Shown here: positions 8,762-19,116 of the stretch, piece after piece
How positions within the stretch are numbered: position 1 is the stretch's first letter
Layout of the letters: every line of letters begins with the position of its first letter
Assembly: GCA_015207365.1 (NCBI GenBank)
Contig: JADEXA010000010.1
Coordinates: 1-64,000 of the forward strand
Length of the DNA stretch: 64,000 nucleotides
Direction of reading: 5' to 3'
From: Vacuolonema iberomarrocanum LEGE 07170
GTDB taxonomy: Bacteria > Cyanobacteriota > Cyanobacteriia > Elainellales > Elainellaceae
Program-made: the position numbers and the translations under genes
Notes under the pieces: generated by a model
Told to the model about the DNA's origin: nothing
The model's database searches: none
Seen by the model: the letters and a program-made list of their open reading frames with translations, nothing else

Positions 8762-10828
8762 ATGGCTTTTGATACCTTGCCTGGGCGGAGCTTTCCGCTG
8801 GGGACGACCGTTACGCCGATTGGGGTAAACTTCTGCATTTTCTCCAAAAGTGCTGAGGCGATGGAGTTATTGCTGTTTGATGCGCCAGACGATGCTAAGC
8901 CCAGCCGTGTCATTAGCCTTAGTCCCCAAGAGAATCGCAGTTTTCATTATTGGCATGTGTTTGTTCCGGGCGTTCAGCCGGGGCAAATCTATGGTTATCG
9001 TGCCTATGGGCCGTTTGTGCCAGATCAGGGCTATCGATTTGACCCCAGCAAGGTGTTACTCGACCCTTATGCCAAGGCGATTGTCAATGAGGCGAACTAC
9101 GATCGCCTGGCTGCCGCTGAAATCGGCTATGACAACTGCGCCGAGGCATTAAAAGGCGTGGTGGTTGATACCAGCCGTTATGACTGGGAGGGCGATCGCC
9201 TCTCGCCCACCTCCTACAACCGCAGCATCATCTACGAAATGCATGTGGCTGGGTTCACCAAGAACCCCAATTCTGGAGTTGCCCCAGAAAAGCGGGGAAC
9301 CTATGCGGGGGTGGTGGATAAGATTCCCTACCTCAAAGCTCTAGGGATTACGGCGGTCGAGTTGCTGCCCGTCCACTTTTTTGACCCGAAGGATGCGCCG
9401 CCAGGGTTGCCAAATTACTGGGGCTATAGCACCATTGGCTTCTTTGCACCCCACCAGGCCTATAGCTCTACCCCCGATCCGCTGGGGGCATTGGATGAGT
9501 TTCGCGATATGGTGAAAGCCTTTCACCGGGCGGGAATTGAGGTGATTTTGGATGTGGTGTTCAACCACACGGCAGAGGGCAATGAAGACGGCCCGACCCT
9601 GGCCTATCGGGGATTAGAAAACTCGGCCTATTACATCTTGGAGCCCGAGCGCCAGCATTACCGCAACTACAGCGGATGCGGTAACGCGATGCGAGCCAAC
9701 CACCCCATCGTCAGCCAGTTGATTCTCGATTCCCTACGCTACTGGGTGTCGGAAATGCATGTGGATGGCTTCCGGTTTGACCTGGCCTCGGTGCTTTGGC
9801 GCGATGATACCGGTTTGCCAGTGGATCGATCGCCCATCCTTTGGACGATTGAGATGGATCCGGTGCTGGCGCGTACCAAGATTATTGCGGAAGCCTGGGA
9901 TGCGGCGGGGCTGTATCAGGTGGGCAAGTTTGTGGGGACGGGCGATCGCTTTGCCGAATGGAATGGGCCATTTCGTGATGATGCGCGGCGGTTTGTGAAG
10001 AGTGACCCCGGTATGGTCGGTCCCCTAGCTGCTCGGTTGATGGGCAGCCCCGACATCTATCCCCAAATGGACTACGACACGACGCGCAGCATCAACTTTG
10101 TCACCTGCCACGATGGCTTCACCCTCAATGATGTGGTGTCTTACAACAAAAAGGACAATACCGCCAACAACGAGGAGAATCGGGATGGGGCTAACGACAA
10201 CCATAGCTGGAATTGTGGCATTGAAGGGGAGACGGATGATTCAGACGTGTTGGCGTTGCGCGATCGCCAGGCGAAAAATCTCCTCAGCGTTTTGTTCCTC
10301 TCTCAGGGAACGCCGATGCTGCTGATGGGCGATGAAGTGCGGCGCACCCAGCAGGGCAATAATAATAGCTATTGTCAGGACAATATACTCAGCTGGTTTG
10401 ATTGGGATAAAGTGGACGAGAACGCGGATCTTTTACGATTTACGCGAGAATTTATCCGCTTCATCCAGAACCTCAACCTGTTTCAGCTCGATCGCGTGCT
10501 GACCAAGTTTGTGAACGAGCATGATCCTTATGTGTCATGGCATGGCCGACGTTTGGGCGAGCCAGAGTGGGATGAGGACTCGCATACCCTGGCTATGGGG
10601 CTGCACTATCCCGATAAAGAGGAACATCTCTATTGCATGTTCAATGCCTACTGGGAACCCCAAAAGTTCGACTTGCCTCCTTTAAAGCAGGGCGATCGCT
10701 GGCATCGAATTGTTGATACCTTTCTCCTTGCACCGGACGATTTTTCGCCACGGGAAACAGCGCCTAGCGTGTCTGGACAACACTATGCCGTTCATGCGCG
10801 CTCCGTCGTTGCCCTGATGGCATTTTGA
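8762..10828 (+). CDS. glgX: Glycogen debranching enzyme (isoamylase-type, GH13)
   Basis: Hydrolyses alpha-1,6 branches of glycogen limit dextrins. The 688 residues comprise an N-terminal CBM48 domain (about 1-130, TPIGVNFCIFSKSAEAMELL), a GH13_11 barrel and a C-terminal beta domain. Catalytic residues are recognisable in VDGFRFDLASVL (Asp nucleophile), IIAEAWDAAGLYQ (Glu acid) and FVTCHDGFTLNDVVSY (Asp). EVILDVVFNHTAEG is the first conserved GH13 region. Length and motifs are complete. It stands alone between cbiB and a J-domain gene. Confidence 0.96.
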   Translation: MAFDTLPGRSFPLGTTVTPIGVNFCIFSKSAEAMELLLFDAPDDAKPSRVISLSPQENRSFHYWHVFVPGVQPGQIYGYRAYGPFVPDQGYRFDPSKVLLDPYAKAIVNEANYDRLAAAEIGYDNCAEALKGVVVDTSRYDWEGDRLSPTSYNRSIIYEMHVAGFTKNPNSGVAPEKRGTYAGVVDKIPYLKALGITAVELLPVHFFDPKDAPPGLPNYWGYSTIGFFAPHQAYSSTPDPLGALDEFRDMVKAFHRAGIEVILDVVFNHTAEGNEDGPTLAYRGLENSAYYILEPERQHYRNYSGCGNAMRANHPIVSQLILDSLRYWVSEMHVDGFRFDLASVLWRDDTGLPVDRSPILWTIEMDPVLARTKIIAEAWDAAGLYQVGKFVGTGDRFAEWNGPFRDDARRFVKSDPGMVGPLAARLMGSPDIYPQMDYDTTRSINFVTCHDGFTLNDVVSYNKKDNTANNEENRDGANDNHSWNCGIEGETDDSDVLALRDRQAKNLLSVLFLSQGTPMLLMGDEVRRTQQGNNNSYCQDNILSWFDWDKVDENADLLRFTREFIRFIQNLNLFQLDRVLTKFVNEHDPYVSWHGRRLGEPEWDEDSHTLAMGLHYPDKEEHLYCMFNAYWEPQKFDLPPLKQGDRWHRIVDTFLLAPDDFSPRETAPSVSGQHYAVHARSVVALMAF

Positions 10829-11154
10829 GTTACGTACGGATGCGGTGAGACGAGGTCGAAAGATGAGGGATGAACCGATTCCAGAAAGATGAGCGATTTT
10901 TTAAGGAACTTTGTTCATTACACCGCATTCTGTGAAGTTCAAGTCTTGCCTATGCCCCTACCCTTCCATCAAAATGGGATACTAAAATTCAGCATTTTAT
11001 CCCGCTTCAGAAACCTGTCCACTCGATCGTTTTTTCGCTGTTAGATTCGAGTTATTGTGTATCCATTCTCTGTAGTTCCACGGAGATGCTTTCCAGGGCC
11101 GCAACCATTGTGGGTCTACCAGTCACCAGATGTTGCTATCGCTCGCAGGTTTTA
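10829..11154. other. Intergenic region without recognised gene
   Basis: 326 bp between glgX and the J-domain gene. It contains no hairpin with a T-run and no ORF of recognisable family. Confidence 0.5.
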
Positions 11155-12111
11155 ATGTCCCAGACTTCCTTTACAACTGAGTGGCTGACCCGCTTCCAAG
11201 ATCCCTACGCTGTGATGGGGCTCTCGGTAACAGCGGACGATCGTCGCGTGCTGAAGCGCTACCGCGACCTGGCAAAACTGCTTCACCCCGACCGCTACGT
11301 GAGCGCTGACGCAGATGTTCGGGCACTGGCGACGCAACTGTTTTCCAAAATGGTAGGGCCAGCCTACCAGAAGCTAAAGCAAGATAAGGGACGCGCTGAA
11401 AACCTTGCGATGTTGCGGTTTCGAGTTCGCCGTCTGACCCGTGAGCAAACCTTTGATCCGCGAAGCGATATTGCTCGCGAGTTAATGGGCAAGACGCCAG
11501 CCCATATTGATGTGTTTTACGAGCAGGCGATCGCCCGACTCGGCGATGATCAATACCAACCCCTCGACCAGTTTGCATGGGTCACCAGCCAACTGGATGA
11601 GCTGAATCTGGTGTATCTGCGGCTCAAGATGGGGGAGCCCATTATCCGCGAAAAGCGAACCGGTATTGTTTCGGCCAAGCCGCCGATCGTCACCCAAACG
11701 GTACCCGTCGGCACCGCACAGACCGACGCAAAGCAGACCGTCGACTATGCCCAGCGTCACTACGAGCGGGCTCAATCCTACGCCAGTAACTCGAAGTGGG
11801 CCGAGGTTGTGCGCGAATTAAAGGATGCACTGAAGCTGAATGCCTCCCGCAGCAACTACCACGCCTTGCTAGCGGTGGCCTATCTCAAACAAGACTTGCC
11901 CACCATGGGGCGGGTGCATTGTCGCCAGTCGCTCAAGCTCAACCCCGATGACAAACTGGCACTTCGCTACGCGCCCAAGTTTGGCATCGATCCCGAAACC
12001 GTGACCAAAAGCTCCACTACAGGCAAAGGAAAATCTGCCGTCAAGGTCACGCGCTCAGAATCCGACAAAGGCGACAAAGGTTTATTCAGCATTTTTTCCC
12101 GTCGCCGTTAG
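11155..12111 (+). CDS. J-domain protein with C-terminal TPR region
   Basis: 318 residues. The N terminus (about 15-80) is a J-domain with HPD in KLLHPDRY, the tripeptide that stimulates Hsp70 ATPase. The C-terminal part (about 200-275) has a helical repeat ERAQSYASNSKWAEVVRELK then LNPDD, resembling a tetratricopeptide repeat. The tail is Lys/Ser-rich and ends FSIFSRRR. It probably recruits DnaK to a specific client. Cyanobacteria have several such J-domain fusions and I cannot name which one. ATG 11155 is preferred over 11086, which would add a 23-residue cysteine-containing leader. Confidence 0.85.
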   Translation: MSQTSFTTEWLTRFQDPYAVMGLSVTADDRRVLKRYRDLAKLLHPDRYVSADADVRALATQLFSKMVGPAYQKLKQDKGRAENLAMLRFRVRRLTREQTFDPRSDIARELMGKTPAHIDVFYEQAIARLGDDQYQPLDQFAWVTSQLDELNLVYLRLKMGEPIIREKRTGIVSAKPPIVTQTVPVGTAQTDAKQTVDYAQRHYERAQSYASNSKWAEVVRELKDALKLNASRSNYHALLAVAYLKQDLPTMGRVHCRQSLKLNPDDKLALRYAPKFGIDPETVTKSSTTGKGKSAVKVTRSESDKGDKGLFSIFSRRR

Positions 12112-12140
12112 ATAGCCGCGATGGCGTTGCTAGTTGAGGG

Positions 12141-12194
12141 TATGATTTTTTCCGAGAAGGGATGCAGCGCCCCCCTTCTCGGAAAAAAATCATA
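12141..12194. repeat. Long hairpin after the J-domain gene
   Basis: TATGATTTTTTCCGAGAAGG (12141-12160) pairs with its complement at 12174-12194 around a 13-base loop. It lies 30 bases past the stop codon and 60 bases from the end of the convergent methyltransferase gene. It is flanked by imperfect direct repeats (GCCGCGATGGCGTTGC near 12116 and GCCGCGACGGTAGTTGC near 12213). It could be a bidirectional terminator and/or another palindromic mobile element. Confidence 0.75.
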
Positions 12195-12252
12195 GTTGGA
12201 TCTTGCATCCTCGCCGCGACGGTAGTTGCCAGGATGTTATCCTGAACGCCCG

Positions 12253-12990
12253 TTATTGAAAGCGGGTCTTGAATAGACAGAAGATTTCACCCGGTTGCTG
12301 CTTGACCACCTTCAACCCCTGGTCTTTGAAGAGTTGCTTCCAGCGATCGCTCGATTCCAAAAAGACTTCAGCTCCCAGGTAGGTTTCTAGAATGGCCCAG
12401 TTTTCTGCCTGGGACAGCTCCGGATCGACCATATCGAAGACAAAAATCCCGTCGGGTTTCAGTACCCGCTTCACTTCGGGTAATACGACCTCCCAATATT
12501 CCAGCGGATAGTAGCAACTGAATCCGGTGGCGATCGCCAGATCAAACTGATCATCCTCGTACTGCAAATTATCGGCACTGCCCACCTTCACCCCTTTGAA
12601 GAGTTTGGAGTTGAGCTGGGGGCCACGGGAGTTGAGGGTTTCTGCCGCAAAGGTGCTAATGTCTTGCCCAAAAAATACAGCATTCCAGTCGCGCCAGGGA
12701 TAGATCAAAAAGCTCACACCACAGCCAATATCGAGGCACCGCTGCTGTTTCGTCGGCTTCGCCACTTCCCAAAACGGGGATGCAACTTTGGGCGCGAGCA
12801 ACCCGGCTTGCCATTCCTGATAGATAGGCATTTCTTTCAATTCATCTGGCAGTTCGAAGGGTTCGCCCTTCAACTCTTTATTAAATCGATTGGCGACGGT
12901 TTCCAGATGGGTTTGCCACGCATCAGCGCGATCGCCAAGTGCCTGGGTGTTTGCAAGGAAGGTTGAAAGATTCTTGCCAGAGCGAGCCAT
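12253..12990 (-). CDS. Class I SAM-dependent methyltransferase
   Basis: 245 residues from ATG 12990, the likely start; an upstream frame adds 42 residues of low plausibility. Motif I is CLDIGCGVSFLIYP, followed by FFGQDIS (motif II acid), DNLQYEDDQFDLAIATGFSC and a post-motif VKRVLKPDGIFVFDMVDPE. It is a Rossmann-fold methyltransferase of Methyltransf_11/25 type. The substrate is unknown. The N-terminal helix-rich 90 residues (SGKNLSTFLANTQALGDRAD) are not typical of the small-molecule enzymes I know. Confidence 0.85.
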   Translation of the reverse strand: MARSGKNLSTFLANTQALGDRADAWQTHLETVANRFNKELKGEPFELPDELKEMPIYQEWQAGLLAPKVASPFWEVAKPTKQQRCLDIGCGVSFLIYPWRDWNAVFFGQDISTFAAETLNSRGPQLNSKLFKGVKVGSADNLQYEDDQFDLAIATGFSCYYPLEYWEVVLPEVKRVLKPDGIFVFDMVDPELSQAENWAILETYLGAEVFLESSDRWKQLFKDQGLKVVKQQPGEIFCLFKTRFQ

Positions 12991-13138
12991 AGCGAAATGT
13001 TGGGAAAACCTGATGGAAGCAAGAGAAGGGGGGCGGTTAGCGTGAACCGACAATATGCAAAAGGGCTGGGGCAAATTATAACCAAACGCCCCGAAACCTT
13101 TAGATTCCGGGGACAATACGCTGCGTTATGTTGGAGCC

Positions 13139-13318
13139 CTAACCCTTGAGTGCCCGTCGGAAGTTCTGACGATAGGAAGAATTGAGCAGGAAGAGCGGCC
13201 AGCCGATAGAGAGGAGCAGCCTGTTCTGGTTAAAGTTGGTGCGATCGAACCCTTTCCAGAACTTCATCAGCCCAAAACCATACCCACCTAACAGGGCTAG
13301 AGTCAAAAGAAACGGCAT
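13139..13318 (-). CDS. Small conserved-looking membrane protein (59 aa)
   Basis: Begins MPFLLTLALLGGYGFGLMKF, a hydrophobic segment, continues with WKGFDRTNFNQNRLLLSIGW, a second hydrophobic segment, and ends in a basic tail SSYRQNFRRALKG. ATG 13318 is supported by AAGGAG 11 bases upstream. Function unknown. The arrangement suggests one or two membrane passes with a cytoplasmic basic end. Confidence 0.65.
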   Translation of the reverse strand: MPFLLTLALLGGYGFGLMKFWKGFDRTNFNQNRLLLSIGWPLFLLNSSYRQNFRRALKG

Positions 13319-13827
13319 CTTTACTAATCTCCTTGTCCTGAATACGTCGCCAATTGTTTGACATTGATGCGGAACCACAGTGAATGCTTTGTCAGGGGTG
13401 TCGCTCGGTTTGACACAAGGGATCACTGAGAGCCAACGGTGCATTGGCAGAGTGCCTGCTCACAAAGCATTGCTGACTCAAGTGTACGAGACAGCGATGC
13501 AAACGTGTTTGTATTTTGTGATAGGGAAATCCGCCCATATAGGGCTCAAGGACGGGGCTAACGGCAGCCAGAAAAGCCTTTGACCTTGTCCAAGAAATAG
13601 CGATTCCCAGCAACGATGATCCAAAACTTCATGCAAAAAAACATTACAACCCTGCCGCCTTTTGGGATTTCTGTCACAGTTGAAATAGGATCACGGCTTG
13701 CTTTTCAACAAGCGATAGCGGGTAGCGCCTCGAAACCCCACAATCTTCACCGGGGACGATGGCGCAATGGTTGTGGGAGGTAATGGCAGAATGCGTAAGC
13801 CAAATCTGTGCGAGCAGGAGGATGTGT
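13319..13827. other. Intergenic region without recognised gene
   Basis: About 510 bp between divergent genes. Nothing recognisable beyond the expected promoters. An open frame at 13759-13827 is the non-coding upstream extension of the next gene. Confidence 0.45.
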
Positions 13828-16422
13828 ATGAGAGCAGTGCTAATGGCCGGTGGATCGGGGACGAGGCTACGACCGCTAACCTGCGATTTGCCCAAACCCA
13901 TGGTGCCGATTCTTAACCGCCCCATTGCCGAACACATCATCAACTTGCTGCGCCGACATCAAATTACAGAAATTATTGCGACGCTGCATTACTTGCCCGA
14001 TGTGATGCGGGACTATTTCCATGATGGGCGCGACTTTGGGGTGCAGATGACCTATGCAGTGGAGGAAGACCAACCCCTGGGAACCGCTGGTTGTGTCAAG
14101 AATGTGGCGGAATTGCTGGATGATACGTTTCTCGTCATCAGTGGCGACAGCATCACCGATACTGACCTTTCCGATGCGATTCAGTTCCACAAAGAGCGGG
14201 GATCGAAGGCAACGCTGGTGCTCGCCTCCATGCCCAACCCACTGGATTTTGGGGTGGTCATTACCGATGAAAATCAGCGGATTCAGCGCTTTTTGGAGAA
14301 GCCATCGAGCAGCGAAATTTTTTCTGACACGGTGAACACCGGCACCTACATTTTGGAGCCGGAGGTGCTGGAATATTTGCCGCCCAATCGGGAAGCGGAT
14401 TTTTCCAAGGACCTATTTCCCTTGCTGCTCGAAAAGAATCTGCCGATGTATGGCTACGTGACAAAGGGCTTCTGGTGCGATGTGGGGCACTTGGATGCCT
14501 ATCGAGCGGCTCAGTATGCGGCCCTCAGCCATAAGGTGAAGCTGGAGGTTGCCTATGAGGAGCGATCGCCCGGTCTCTGGGTTGGCCAAAATACCTATAT
14601 CGACGGTACAGCCCGCATCGCTACGCCTGTGCTCATCGGGAGCAACTGCCGCATCGGGTCGCGGGTGCAAATTGAGGCCGGGACGGTGATTGGGGACAAT
14701 GTCACAATCGGCGCGGATGCGGATCTAAAGCGCCCTGTGATCTGGAATGGCGTCACCCTGGGGGAAGAGTCGCATCTACGCGCCTGTGTGACCGCTCGGG
14801 GAACGCGGGTCGATCGCCGCGCCCATGTGCTGGAAGGAGCGATCGTTGGCTCTCTCTCTGTCGTAGGGGAAGAGGCGGTGGTGAACCCCGATGTGCGGAT
14901 CTGGCCCAGTAAGCGGATTGATCCGGGGGCGATCGTCAACATGAACCTGATTTGGGGGCATGCGGCTCACCGAAATCTGTTCGGCCAGCGGGGCGTGTCT
15001 GGCTTGGCGAATGTGGACATTACTCCGGAGTTTGCGGTGCGACTGGGGGCGGCCTATGGCTCGACCCTGAAGCCCGACTCCCATGTCAGTGTGTCGCGGG
15101 ATCAGCGGAATATTTCTCGGATGGTGTCGCGATCGCTCATTTCTGGGCTGATGTCAGTGGGCATCCATATTCACAACCTGGAAGCGACCGCGATTCCTGT
15201 TTCGCGTACCGTTGCCCCGAGTCGCCAAGTGGCCGGGGGCATTCACGTCCGCGTCCATCCCGAGCGCTCCGACCATATCTTGATCGAGTTTTTCGACGCT
15301 AAAGGGATCAACCTCACCAAAGCTCGGGAAAAGAAGATTGAAGGTGCCTACTTTAAGGAAGATTTTCGCCGCGCCCAACTCCAGGAAATCGGCAACGTCT
15401 ACTACGTCACCCAATCCACTGATATTTACTGCGCCAGTTTCGAGCATCTACTCCGGGTCGATACCATCCGCAACAGCAACTCCAAAGTGGTGATCGACTA
15501 TGCCTATGCGGTGTCCGGGGCCGTATTGCCGCAACTGCTGGCAAAGTTTGGTTGCGATGCCGTTGTCCTCAACGCTAGCCTCACCCCGACCGCGCCGACC
15601 CGGGCCGATCGCGAAGCCTTGCTCAGCCAGTTGGGGCATGTGGTCGAAGCGCTAAAAGCCACCTTTGGCGTCCAGGTGTCTGCCAATGGCGAGCAGTTGA
15701 TTCTGGTGGATGAGGCGGGTAGCCCGATTCGGGGGGAAGCGTTGACCGCATTGATGGCTCACATGGTTTTGACCCGCCACCCCGGCAGCACCGTCGTGGT
15801 GCCCGTCAATGCCTCCAGTGCAGTGGAAGACATCGCCCGGCGGCATGGCGGACGCGTCGTGCGCACGAAAGCTAACCCCACGGCGCTGATGGAAGCCTGT
15901 CATACGATTCCGAATGTGGTATTGGGGGGCAGCGGCGAAATGGGCTTTATCTTCCCACAGTTGCATCCTGGTTTTGATGCGATGTTCTGCATCGCGAAGG
16001 TGATTGAAATGCTGTCGCTGCAGGATCAACTGTCCCATGCGGTCGAGGCCCATGACGGGTATTCCTCCGTATCGCGCCACAACCTGGGACAGATTCGCTC
16101 AGAATTGCCCCGCGTCTGCCATCGCTCGCTCACTGTTCGGTGCCCCTGGACTGTCAAAGGCTCCTTGATGCGCCGCCTGGTCGAAACCCATCCCCCAGAT
16201 TCCTTGGAACTGGTGGATGGCGTCAAAATTTTCAGCCCCGATCGCGATAGCTGGATCCTCACGCTCCCAGATGCAGGCGAACCCCTGGTGCATCTCTATG
16301 CCGATAGCAGCGATCGCCACTGGGTCGACAAAACCCTGCGCGAATACCGCAAGTTTGTTCAGGACTTCGTAGAACGAGAAATGGGGCTGGATGAATCGGC
16401 GCTGCTTCCCAACTTTGCGTGA
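13828..16422 (+). CDS. Sugar-phosphate nucleotidyltransferase fused to a degenerate phosphomannomutase-like domain
   Basis: 864 residues. Residues 1-240 are a GDP-mannose pyrophosphorylase-like nucleotidyltransferase ([20 protein letters not shown] signature, ISGDSITD metal site). Residues 250-370 are left-handed beta-helix hexapeptides. The rest is a phosphoglucomutase/phosphomannomutase-like module. The loop that normally carries the catalytic phosphoserine (TASHNP) reads [20 protein letters not shown] here, so the serine is absent. The later sugar and metal loops also look altered ([20 protein letters not shown]). It probably makes NDP-mannose or a related sugar for polysaccharides, with the second module regulatory or structural. 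ATG 13828 sits 6 bases after AGGAGG. The next gene starts 89 bp downstream of the stop. Confidence 0.85.
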   Translation: MRAVLMAGGSGTRLRPLTCDLPKPMVPILNRPIAEHIINLLRRHQITEIIATLHYLPDVMRDYFHDGRDFGVQMTYAVEEDQPLGTAGCVKNVAELLDDTFLVISGDSITDTDLSDAIQFHKERGSKATLVLASMPNPLDFGVVITDENQRIQRFLEKPSSSEIFSDTVNTGTYILEPEVLEYLPPNREADFSKDLFPLLLEKNLPMYGYVTKGFWCDVGHLDAYRAAQYAALSHKVKLEVAYEERSPGLWVGQNTYIDGTARIATPVLIGSNCRIGSRVQIEAGTVIGDNVTIGADADLKRPVIWNGVTLGEESHLRACVTARGTRVDRRAHVLEGAIVGSLSVVGEEAVVNPDVRIWPSKRIDPGAIVNMNLIWGHAAHRNLFGQRGVSGLANVDITPEFAVRLGAAYGSTLKPDSHVSVSRDQRNISRMVSRSLISGLMSVGIHIHNLEATAIPVSRTVAPSRQVAGGIHVRVHPERSDHILIEFFDAKGINLTKAREKKIEGAYFKEDFRRAQLQEIGNVYYVTQSTDIYCASFEHLLRVDTIRNSNSKVVIDYAYAVSGAVLPQLLAKFGCDAVVLNASLTPTAPTRADREALLSQLGHVVEALKATFGVQVSANGEQLILVDEAGSPIRGEALTALMAHMVLTRHPGSTVVVPVNASSAVEDIARRHGGRVVRTKANPTALMEACHTIPNVVLGGSGEMGFIFPQLHPGFDAMFCIAKVIEMLSLQDQLSHAVEAHDGYSSVSRHNLGQIRSELPRVCHRSLTVRCPWTVKGSLMRRLVETHPPDSLELVDGVKIFSPDRDSWILTLPDAGEPLVHLYADSSDRHWVDKTLREYRKFVQDFVEREMGLDESALLPNFA

Positions 16423-16511
16423 GCCGGACGCATCCAACCCACCCCTCTCCATCCCTTGTTAGACTAAGAAACGTTACCGCCCACCGACTGTCCGTCTCAA
16501 AGGTATTGCTG

Positions 16512-17996
16512 ATGCAACTTACCACTCTGCCCGATACTTTGCTGGTTTCCGACAAGATTCCCAATCTGAACTATGCAGCAACGCGCGATCGCTTCGACGA
16601 ATCCTGGCGCGCCCCCCTTTCGACATTGCTGGGGCTAGGGCGTGCCGCCGGAGCCGATTTCATCGAATTTTTCCTGGAGCGGACGAACTACATCAGTTGT
16701 CAGGCAGAACAGGACGAAATCACCAGCATTTCCCCCAGCCTCAGCTTGGGGGCTGGCGTTCGTGCCTTTCTGGGTACAGCAGATTGCTATGTCAGCACCA
16801 ATGATCTCAGCTTTAACGGTCTGAAAGCAGCCCTGGAAAAAGGTCTGTCGATCCTTGGCTTGACCCTGCCTGCTCCCAATGCCTTTGTGCCTGAAATCAA
16901 TCTGGAGTTGATGCGCGACTACGCTACCGCCCGTGGCAAAGAGGACTGGCTAGCGCAATGCAGCTCCATGCGCGAGATGGGTGATGTACTCCTGGCGGCG
17001 AATGCGGCGATCGAAAAGAAAGCCAATCATATCCAATCCCGGCGCGCGGTCTACTTCCGCGACTGGCAGGAGGTGTTGGTGGCGGCCAGCGATGGCGTTT
17101 TTGCCCGCGACATCCGCCTCACCCAGTCCGTTGGCTATAGTCTCCTCTGTGCCGATGGTGAACATCGCACCTCCATTGGCAAGCGTGTGGGTAGCACCAG
17201 CCGCCCCGACTTCCTCCGCACCTGGAACTACGCCGAAGATGCCGACGAAGTCGCCGAATCCGCTGGCAATATGCTTTATGCCGACTATGTTGAGTCTGGA
17301 ACCTACCCCATTGTGATGGCCAACGAGTTTGGTGGTGTTATTTTCCATGAAGCCTGCGGCCATCTGCTCGAAACCACTCAAATTGAACGGAAAACCACCC
17401 CATTCATCGACAAGAAAGGCCAGAAAATTGCCCATGAAAGCCTGACTGCTTGGGATGAAGGGCTTTCTTCCGATGCCTTTGGCACCATCGATATGGATGA
17501 TGAAGGGATGCCAGCCCAGCGCACCTTGCTGATCGAAAATGGCATCCTCAAAAACTTCCTGTCCGACCGCGCGGGTTCCGTGCGCACTGGTCATCCCCGC
17601 ACCGGCAGCGGTCGCCGTCAGAGCTACACCTACGCCGCTGCCAGCCGCATGCGCAACACCTACATTGCCCCCGGTGAGCACTCCATCGAAGATATCTTCG
17701 CCTCCATCGACAAAGGTATTTACTGCAAGAAGATGGGGGGCGGCAGTGTGGGGCCAACGGGGCAATTCAACTTCGCCGTGTCGGAGGCTTACCTGATTGA
17801 GAATGGCAAAATCACTAAACCCCTCAAAGGCGCGACGCTAATTGGGGAAGCCACCGAAATCATGGACAAAATCTCTATGTGCTCGAATGACCTGGGCTTA
17901 GCCGCTGGGTTCTGTGGCTCCATCAGTGGCAGTATCTATGTCACCGTGGGTCAGCCTCACATTAAGGTCGATTCCATCACCGTTGGCGGTCGATAG
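16512..17996 (+). CDS. tldD: TldD/PmbA family metallopeptidase (TldD-like subunit)
   Basis: 494 residues. TldD-type proteins pair with a TldE/PmbA partner to cleave unfolded peptides and to process modified peptides. The zinc site HEACGH (His279, Glu280, His284) marks the catalytic TldD subunit. [21 protein letters not shown] and the C-terminal [14 protein letters not shown] are family motifs. ATG 16512 is taken as start, with AAAGGT 9-14 bases upstream; the longer frame from 16419 overlaps the previous gene. The partner gene (tldE) is not in the window. An attC-like palindrome begins 3 bases after the stop codon. Confidence 0.9.
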   Translation: MQLTTLPDTLLVSDKIPNLNYAATRDRFDESWRAPLSTLLGLGRAAGADFIEFFLERTNYISCQAEQDEITSISPSLSLGAGVRAFLGTADCYVSTNDLSFNGLKAALEKGLSILGLTLPAPNAFVPEINLELMRDYATARGKEDWLAQCSSMREMGDVLLAANAAIEKKANHIQSRRAVYFRDWQEVLVAASDGVFARDIRLTQSVGYSLLCADGEHRTSIGKRVGSTSRPDFLRTWNYAEDADEVAESAGNMLYADYVESGTYPIVMANEFGGVIFHEACGHLLETTQIERKTTPFIDKKGQKIAHESLTAWDEGLSSDAFGTIDMDDEGMPAQRTLLIENGILKNFLSDRAGSVRTGHPRTGSGRRQSYTYAAASRMRNTYIAPGEHSIEDIFASIDKGIYCKKMGGGSVGPTGQFNFAVSEAYLIENGKITKPLKGATLIGEATEIMDKISMCSNDLGLAAGFCGSISGSIYVTVGQPHIKVDSITVGGR

Positions 17997-17998
17997 GC

Positions 17999-18059
17999 GA
18001 CTAACGTTCAAATCAGCGGCGCGGCGTTGGCCGCGTCCGCCTGCATTTGCTTGTTATGT
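17999..18059 (-). other. attC-like integron recombination site 1
   Basis: Read on the minus strand the order is: R'' ACATAAC, spacer AAG, L'' CAAATGCAGGCGG, a GC-rich terminal hairpin with CGCGGC/GCCGCG arms, L' CCGCTGATTTG, spacer AAC, R' GTTAGTC. The R boxes pair (AAC/GTT), the spacers do not, and the L boxes pair with two extra bases in L'' only. These are the structural marks of attC sites. It directly follows tldD and lies at the 3' side of the alpha/beta hydrolase gene, as an attC should in a cassette read leftwards. Confidence 0.7.
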
Positions 18060-18248
18060 GGCTAATGAACATTGTTCGAGTATGCCCGCTAGCCGGTAAA
18101 AGCGGATCCTCAAGATTTTATCTTGAGCGGTGTTCTGTGATTCATATCCGAAGGTCTACGCGATCTTGCGAGTAGACCGCTTCGAGCTCATCTCACCCTT
18201 TTGTTGCCACGTAGCGCACGAATGCTCTTGCGCAATCGAGCGTTTCAA

Positions 18249-19058
18249 TCAGATGCTCTTCAGCAACGCCCCTAGCAGTGCGGAGGGCGAGTCTTCGTGC
18301 ACCATGTGTGAGGCGTCATCAATCGGCGTAAAGCTCTTGGCATTCAAAAGCTCGTGCACTTGTCGGCCTTGTTCCGATGGGATGAATGTATCCCGCATGC
18401 CCCAGCTTATGTGCACTTCGAAATCTGTCGATCCATAAAGCTTCTGGGCTTCCTCGATGTTACCCAGATCCGCTTGTGCAATCTGGCGATAAAAGGCCGC
18501 CTTCCCGACCTCGCCCGACCAAGGCTCAAAATATAAACGGATCGCTTCTTCCCGCAGCGGGTAGTGCGCAGCAGCCTGAATATAGGCGCAGAACAAGGCT
18601 TCGTGTGCATAGTCCGGCAAACCAGCAAATGCGGGTTCGTAATTGGCGACATGGGCGTAGAACGGTGACCCTGATGGCAATACGGCAACCGCGTTGACGA
18701 GATGAAGTTTTCCATACTCAATTCCGTTGACGAAATGACAACGTAATGCGGCCAGACCGCCGAAATCGTGGCCGACAACTTGTGGCCGCTTTAATTCCCA
18801 ATGCCCGATTAGGGCTTCAAGGAGGTTGCTCTGAACCGATTCCGTGACATTCTGCGTCTCGCCCTTTTCTGAAAGACCCGTTCCCAACATGTCGAAGTAA
18901 AAGACCTTGTGCGTCTTCGCCAGCCAAGGCGCGATCGCCCGCCAGGCTTGGGCCGACCAAGGGAACCCGTGAACAAGGACAATCGGATCGCCTGCACCCA
19001 TTGAACCCCACGCAATGGACTGGCCATCGAAAGAAAAACGCTCTTTAAGCTGCAGCAT
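18249..19058 (-). CDS. Alpha/beta hydrolase (haloalkane dehalogenase / epoxide hydrolase-like)
   Basis: 269 residues, complete. HGFPW (residues 30-34) forms the oxyanion region. GHDFGG holds the nucleophile Asp98, as in dehalogenases and epoxide hydrolases (ester hydrolases would have Ser). WGMRDTFIP and ASHMVHEDSP provide the acid and the catalytic His. A helical lid lies at about 130-200. The substrate cannot be read from the sequence. It is divergent from an ArsR-type regulator 58 bp away and probably under its control. ATG 19058 has GAGGG about 9 bases upstream. It lies inside the putative cassette, with an untranslated tail of about 190 bases before attC site 1; the tail contains two short hairpins (18107-18126 and 18152-18178). 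Confidence 0.9.
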   Translation of the reverse strand: MLQLKERFSFDGQSIAWGSMGAGDPIVLVHGFPWSAQAWRAIAPWLAKTHKVFYFDMLGTGLSEKGETQNVTESVQSNLLEALIGHWELKRPQVVGHDFGGLAALRCHFVNGIEYGKLHLVNAVAVLPSGSPFYAHVANYEPAFAGLPDYAHEALFCAYIQAAAHYPLREEAIRLYFEPWSGEVGKAAFYRQIAQADLGNIEEAQKLYGSTDFEVHISWGMRDTFIPSEQGRQVHELLNAKSFTPIDDASHMVHEDSPSALLGALLKSI

Positions 19059-19080
19059 CGAAGCATTCCCTCAATATTCA

Positions 19081-19110
19081 TTGACACATAGCTAAATTGC
19101 TATATATATT
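19081..19110 (+). promoter_or_regulatory. Promoter and probable ArsR operator
   Basis: TTGACA at 19081-19086 and TATATT at 19105-19110 are separated by 18 bases. An inverted repeat ATAGC-N6-GCTAT (19088-19103) lies exactly between them, well placed for a repressor to block polymerase. Transcription towards the ArsR gene would start close to its ATG at 19117. Confidence 0.65.
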
Positions 19111-19116
19111 TATGGC

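Noticed and set aside
16950..17765. 271-codon frame opposite tldD
   Set aside because: Antisense shadow of a clearly conserved gene.
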